Source: Hyphomicrobiales bacterium (GTDB lineage Bacteria; Pseudomonadota; Alphaproteobacteria; Rhizobiales; Aestuariivirgaceae). From it: a DNA stretch of 9,967 nt. Below the pieces are notes generated by a model that was not told the DNA's origin, did no database searches, and worked only from the letters and a program-made list of their open reading frames with translations. This document shows, piece after piece, positions 7,155 to 9,967 of the stretch (its first letter is position 1; each line of letters begins with the position of its first letter). A program made the position numbers and the translations under genes. The DNA is taken from contig JAAURV010000088.1 in NCBI GenBank assembly GCA_012032065.1, forward strand, positions 1 through 9,967, in the 5' to 3' direction.

Positions 7155-7571
7155 TTGGCTCAGAAAATCGCCGTCGGCTACAAGCAGCTCATGGCCGAAG
7201 CAGAGGCTGAAGTCGAGAGCGTCGAAGTGCCAGACGCGATGAAGATGCTCGGGCGGCCCGATGTCACGATCGTCGATATCCGCGACGTTCGCGAAGTCGA
7301 GCGCGAAGGACGCATTCCCGGCTCTTTCCATGCGCCTCGCGGCATGCTGGAGTTCTGGGCCGATCCCGAAAGCCCCTACTTCCGGCCGGTATTCGGCGAG
7401 GACCGGACCTTCGTCGTTCATTGTGCCGGCGGTTGGCGTTCGCTGCTGGCAACGCAGGTCTTGCAGCGTATGGGCCTTAAGCCGGTGATTAATCTCAAAG
7501 GCGGGTTCAGCGCCTGGAAAGAAGCAGGCGGACCAGTCGAATTCATCGAGAAGAAAGAGGAAAAATCATGA
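7155..7571 (+). CDS. Rhodanese-domain sulfurtransferase
   Basis: A single-domain rhodanese of 138 residues, a cytoplasmic protein expected to carry sulfane sulfur on a cysteine. The catalytic loop is C90-AGGWRS, matching the usual six-residue active loop that ends in Arg-Ser. The earlier DIRDVREVEREGRIPGSFHA (41-60) is the CH2A-type segment of the family, and LKGGFSAWKEAGGPV is the usual C-terminal end. The TTG start is supported by AGGAGG four bases upstream and by the N-terminus AQKIAVGYKQL, which precedes the domain in relatives as I recall them. The TGA stop overlaps the next ATG as ATGA (7568-7571), showing translational coupling to the glutathione transferase. The sulfur donor and acceptor are unknown. 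Confidence 0.88.
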   Translation: MAQKIAVGYKQLMAEAEAEVESVEVPDAMKMLGRPDVTIVDIRDVREVEREGRIPGSFHAPRGMLEFWADPESPYFRPVFGEDRTFVVHCAGGWRSLLATQVLQRMGLKPVINLKGGFSAWKEAGGPVEFIEKKEEKS

Positions 7572-8224
7572 GCGGCCTGCAATTGGTCATCGGCAACAAG
7601 AACTACTCGTCGTGGTCGATGCGGCCGTGGCTCGCAATGACGCAGGCCGGCATCAAGTTCCAGGAAGTCTTCGTGCAACTCGACACGCCAAAATTTTTGC
7701 GCGAGATTCGTAAGCATTCCGGCGCGGCGCGGGTTCCGGTTCTCCATCATGGAGATCTCACGATCTGGGATTCGCTTGCGATCCTCGAATATGTCGCCGA
7801 CGTCTATCCCGCCAAGAACCTCTGGCCGAAAAACAGAAACGCGAGGGCGCAAGCGCGGTCGGCGTGCGCCGAAATGCACGCGGGCTTTCAGGCGCTGCGC
7901 AACGCTTGCCCGATGAATCTGCGCCGCCCCGCGCGCGCGGTTCCGATGAACGATGCCATCAAGAACGACATCGCCCGCATCGAAACCATCTGGCGCGCCT
8001 GCCGCAAGCATTACGGCAAAGGCGGGCCGTTCCTGTTCGGCAAGTTCAGCAACGCCGACGCCATGTATGCGCCCGCCGTCACGCGCTTCGAGACTTATGC
8101 AATCCCGGTTGCGAAGGATACGCGTTGCTACATGGACGCCATTCTGTCGCTGCCATCCTTCAAGACCTGGAAGGACGCCGCGCTGAAAGAGACGTGGGTC
8201 ATCCCGGACGACGAAGTGGACTGA
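7568..8224 (+). CDS. Glutathione S-transferase family protein
   Basis: A 218-residue cytoplasmic protein. The thioredoxin-like N-terminal domain (about 4-82) has NYSSWSMRPWLAM, in which a serine (S14 or S15) would activate glutathione. It also has the cis-proline in RVPVL (P57) and DS (68-69), which binds the gamma-glutamyl group. The all-helical C-terminal domain follows, with SACAEMHAGFQALR and FSNADAMYAPAVTRFETY, typical of a bacterial subgroup. Length and motifs are complete. The ATG at 7568 has AGAGGA (7556-7561) six bases upstream and overlaps the rhodanese stop. With the MFS transporter and rhodanese it forms a likely three-gene unit in thiol or sulfur handling or detoxification. The substrate is unknown. 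Confidence 0.88.
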   Translation: MSGLQLVIGNKNYSSWSMRPWLAMTQAGIKFQEVFVQLDTPKFLREIRKHSGAARVPVLHHGDLTIWDSLAILEYVADVYPAKNLWPKNRNARAQARSACAEMHAGFQALRNACPMNLRRPARAVPMNDAIKNDIARIETIWRACRKHYGKGGPFLFGKFSNADAMYAPAVTRFETYAIPVAKDTRCYMDAILSLPSFKTWKDAALKETWVIPDDEVD

Positions 8225-8250
8225 GCAGTGTTGCGATGACGCGCCACCGC

Positions 8251-8290
8251 CACCTCCCCCCGCACGCTCCGCGTGGGAGGAGGAGGTTTT
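8251..8290 (+). terminator. GC-rich hairpin between convergent GST and dprA genes
   Basis: CACGC (8263-8267) pairs with GCGTG (8271-8275) around TCC. The flanking C-rich run (8253-8261) and G-rich run (8276-8286) can pair with some mismatches. TTTT follows at 8287-8290 on the plus strand. It is a plausible intrinsic terminator for the MFS-rhodanese-GST transcript. The T-run is short and there is no A/T-run on the other side, so it serves dprA less well. Confidence 0.55.
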
Positions 8291-8291
8291 G

Positions 8292-9393
8292 TCAGGCTCG
8301 CGACACGCTGCCGCCTGCATGCCTCATGGCGCGGCCGGCGAGTTCGAGTTCGAGAATGATCGCGGTCACCACGGCCGCTGGAAGCCCGCTCTCGCGGATG
8401 AGGTCGTCGATATCGATGGGCGAGGGCGACAGCAACGACAGCAAGAGCTTCCGTTCATCATCCGTCATGTCGGGAACTCCGGGGCCTTCGGATTCGGGCT
8501 CGAGGAACTGTTCGCGGGCCGGGACATAGGTTTCGCTGAGCGACGTAAGCACGTCGCTTGCGCTCGTCAGCAAGCTTGCGCCATCCTTGATCAGCTTGTT
8601 GGCCCCCTCGCAGCGCGGATCGAGCGGGGAGCCTGGAACCGCGAAGACATCGCGGCCTTGTTCGCCCGCCAATCTGGCGGTGATGAGGGAGCCGGAGCGC
8701 ATCGCAGCCTCGACGATGATGACGGCGCGGGAAATCCCGGAAATGATTCTGTTGCGGCGTGGAAAATGCTCTGCTTTCGGCACTGTTCCCGGCGCCATTT
8801 CGCTGACAAGCAGGCCCTTCTCGCCGATCAAACGCTGAAGGGCGTCGTTTTCCGGCGGATAGACATAGTCGATGCCGCCCGCGAGGGCTGCAAGCGTTCG
8901 GCATTGCGGCGCTGCTTCGTGCGCCGCGGTGTCAATGCCGCGCGCAAGGCCCGAGACGATCAGGTAACCCGCCTCTCCAATCTGCGCCGCCAGCTGGCGT
9001 GCGAACTTGCGGCCGATGGCGGACGCGTTGCGCGCGCCGACGATTGCCACGGCATCCATATCGGCGAGAGTTGCATCGCCCTTGATGCACAGCAGCGGCG
9101 GTGCGCCGTCGATATGGCGGAGCAGGGGTGGATAGCCTGTCTCGCCGGGCACCACGAATTGCGCGCCGCACCCTTTCGCGTTTTCAAGATCCTGATCGGC
9201 AATCTCTTCGCTGCAAATCCTCAGCGGGCGGGACAGGCCACCTCTTCTCGAAAGATCGGGCAGGGCTTCGAGTGCTGCTCCCGCGCCGCCAAAGCGATTG
9301 ACCAATTGCCTGAATGTCGCCGGGCCGACATTTTCGGAGGCGGGACAGCCTCAGCCAATCCCGGCGCTGCGCGTCGGTCAGCAGGCGGATCAT
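8292..9393 (-). CDS. dprA: DNA processing protein DprA, frame broken near codon 18
   Basis: DprA binds incoming single-stranded DNA and loads RecA during natural transformation. The N-terminal piece (MIRLLTDAQRRDWLRLSR) starts at ATG 9393. The rest continues in another frame from SENVGPATFRQLVNRFGG, an HhH/SAM-like region. The Rossmann core follows, with VAIVGARNASAIGR, VSGLARGIDTAAHE, FPRRNRIISG and SGSLITARLA, then FAVPGSPLDPR. The C-terminal winged-helix domain lies at about 300-366. Removing one C near 9337-9346 gives 366 residues, a full length for the family. The ATG overlaps the plsY stop as ATGA (9393-9390), so the two are coupled. In HEAAPQCRT an arginine sits where relatives usually have glycine. 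Apart from the frame break the protein looks functional. No other competence genes are in view. Confidence 0.9.
9337..9346 (-). other. One-base gain breaking dprA near its start
   Basis: On the minus strand the sense frame from ATG 9393 reads to LRLSR. Sense resumes one base out of step at SENVGPATF. The intervening CCCGCC carries one base too many. A protein starting instead at the in-frame TTG 9305 would lack the first 29 residues. Confidence 0.75.
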
Positions 9394-9967
9394 GCTTTCT
9401 TGCCGAGAGAAATCCTCGGTTCCTCGCGCCGCAGGAGGCGGCCGATGTTGGCGCGATGCATGACCCACACGGCGGCAGCCATCGCCAGCGTTGGCCATAC
9501 GAGATCGGCACTGCCAATCAAGTAAGCCCACAGCGGCGTCAATGCACTCGCGGTGAGCGCCGAAAGCGAGGAGATGCGAAACAGGAACGCAAGCGCCAAC
9601 CAAATCGCAAGGAAGATCAGCCCCAATGGCCACGCAAAGCCGAACAGCACGCCAATCGAGGTCGCAACGCCTTTGCCGCCCTTGAAGCCGAGCCAGACCG
9701 GAAAGAGATGCCCCGCCATCGCCGCCAGCCCCGCGGCGATCCCGGCATTCGTCCCCCAAGCCCAAGCGGCAAGGAGGACCGGAACCGTCCCCTTCAATGC
9801 ATCGAGCAGCAGCGTGAGTGCCGCGATCTTCTTGTTGCCGGTACGCAGGACATTGGTTGCGCCAATATTGCCGGAACCGATGCTGCGGACATCGCCCAGC
9901 CCAGCTGCTTTCGTCAGCAGAAGCCCGAACGGGATGGAGCCCGACAGATAGCCGAGCACGGCTGCCA
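9390..9967 (-). CDS. plsY: Acyl-phosphate:glycerol-3-phosphate acyltransferase PlsY, 5' end cut by window
   Basis: Integral membrane enzyme that moves an acyl group from acyl-phosphate to glycerol-3-phosphate, the first step of phospholipid synthesis. At least 189 residues are present. The three conserved cytoplasmic motifs are seen in order: SGSIPFG with GSGNIGATNVLRTG, FKGGKGVAT, and HRANIGRLLRREEPR near the C-terminus. About five membrane segments lie between them. The reading frame stays open to the window edge. GTG 9959 lies just before GYLSGSIPFG, and relatives have several more residues here, so the true start is probably at or beyond 9967. The TGA stop (9392-9390) overlaps the dprA start. 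Confidence 0.93.
   Translation of the reverse strand, partial: AAVLGYLSGSIPFGLLLTKAAGLGDVRSIGSGNIGATNVLRTGNKKIAALTLLLDALKGTVPVLLAAWAWGTNAGIAAGLAAMAGHLFPVWLGFKGGKGVATSIGVLFGFAWPLGLIFLAIWLALAFLFRISSLSALTASALTPLWAYLIGSADLVWPTLAMAAAVWVMHRANIGRLLRREEPRISLGKKA

Noticed and set aside
7418..8320. 300-codon minus-strand open frame opposite the GST gene
   Set aside because: It is arginine/histidine-rich with no domain, and lies wholly across intact rhodanese and GST coding sequence and the terminator hairpin.
9184..9765. 193-codon frame running through plsY and dprA
   Set aside because: Only its segment after 9393 is real (the first 18 residues of DprA); the rest is a shadow of plsY and of the shifted dprA frame.

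Overview
The window is a chromosomal segment of roughly 60% GC. It most likely comes from an alphaproteobacterium of the Rhizobiales/Hyphomicrobiales type. The evidence is the plsY-dprA-topA gene set, the alphaproteobacterial style of TopA (three C-terminal zinc-ribbon-like repeats and a lysine-rich tail), a tandem-C-terminal-domain cation diffusion facilitator, and CTAG-bounded intergenic hairpins. The assignment rests on protein character alone; no rRNA or tRNA gene is present.

Layout from left to right. (1) 1-149: two adjacent, near-perfect long hairpins with identical ATTC loops, bounded by CTAG. (2) 150-1271 (-): a membrane-anchored metzincin protease with a zinc ribbon, one membrane segment, a coiled coil and an astacin-like catalytic domain. 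(3) 1371-3999 (-): topA, DNA topoisomerase I, split by a cluster of four one-base homopolymer expansions. (4) 4000-4183: an AT-rich intergenic region with a 10-bp direct repeat flanking a palindrome. (5) 4184-4444 (+): a small gene of unknown function, whose stop codon overlaps that of the convergent (6) cation-efflux gene 4441-5828 (-), which is also frameshifted. (7) 5953-8224 (+): a compact run of MFS transporter, rhodanese and glutathione S-transferase genes, ended by a GC-rich hairpin. (8) 8292-9393 (-): dprA, frameshifted near its start and overlapping by ATGA (9) plsY, 9390 to the window edge (-).

The plsY-dprA pair is translationally coupled. In many Rhizobiales dprA is followed closely by topA; here about 4.3 kb containing five genes separates them. 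The MFS-rhodanese-GST unit is tightly packed and probably co-transcribed, which suggests export combined with sulfur or glutathione chemistry.

Three of the eight protein-coding genes have a reading-frame break while both halves keep intact family sequence. Removing or adding one base at each site restores family-like protein. In topA, removing one base from each of four runs of four A/T within 47 bp restores a continuous canonical sequence. Since TopA is normally essential, sequence or assembly error is the leading explanation, and other details of single-base scale in this window should be read with that in mind. No CRISPR array, insertion sequence, prophage or defence system was recognised.
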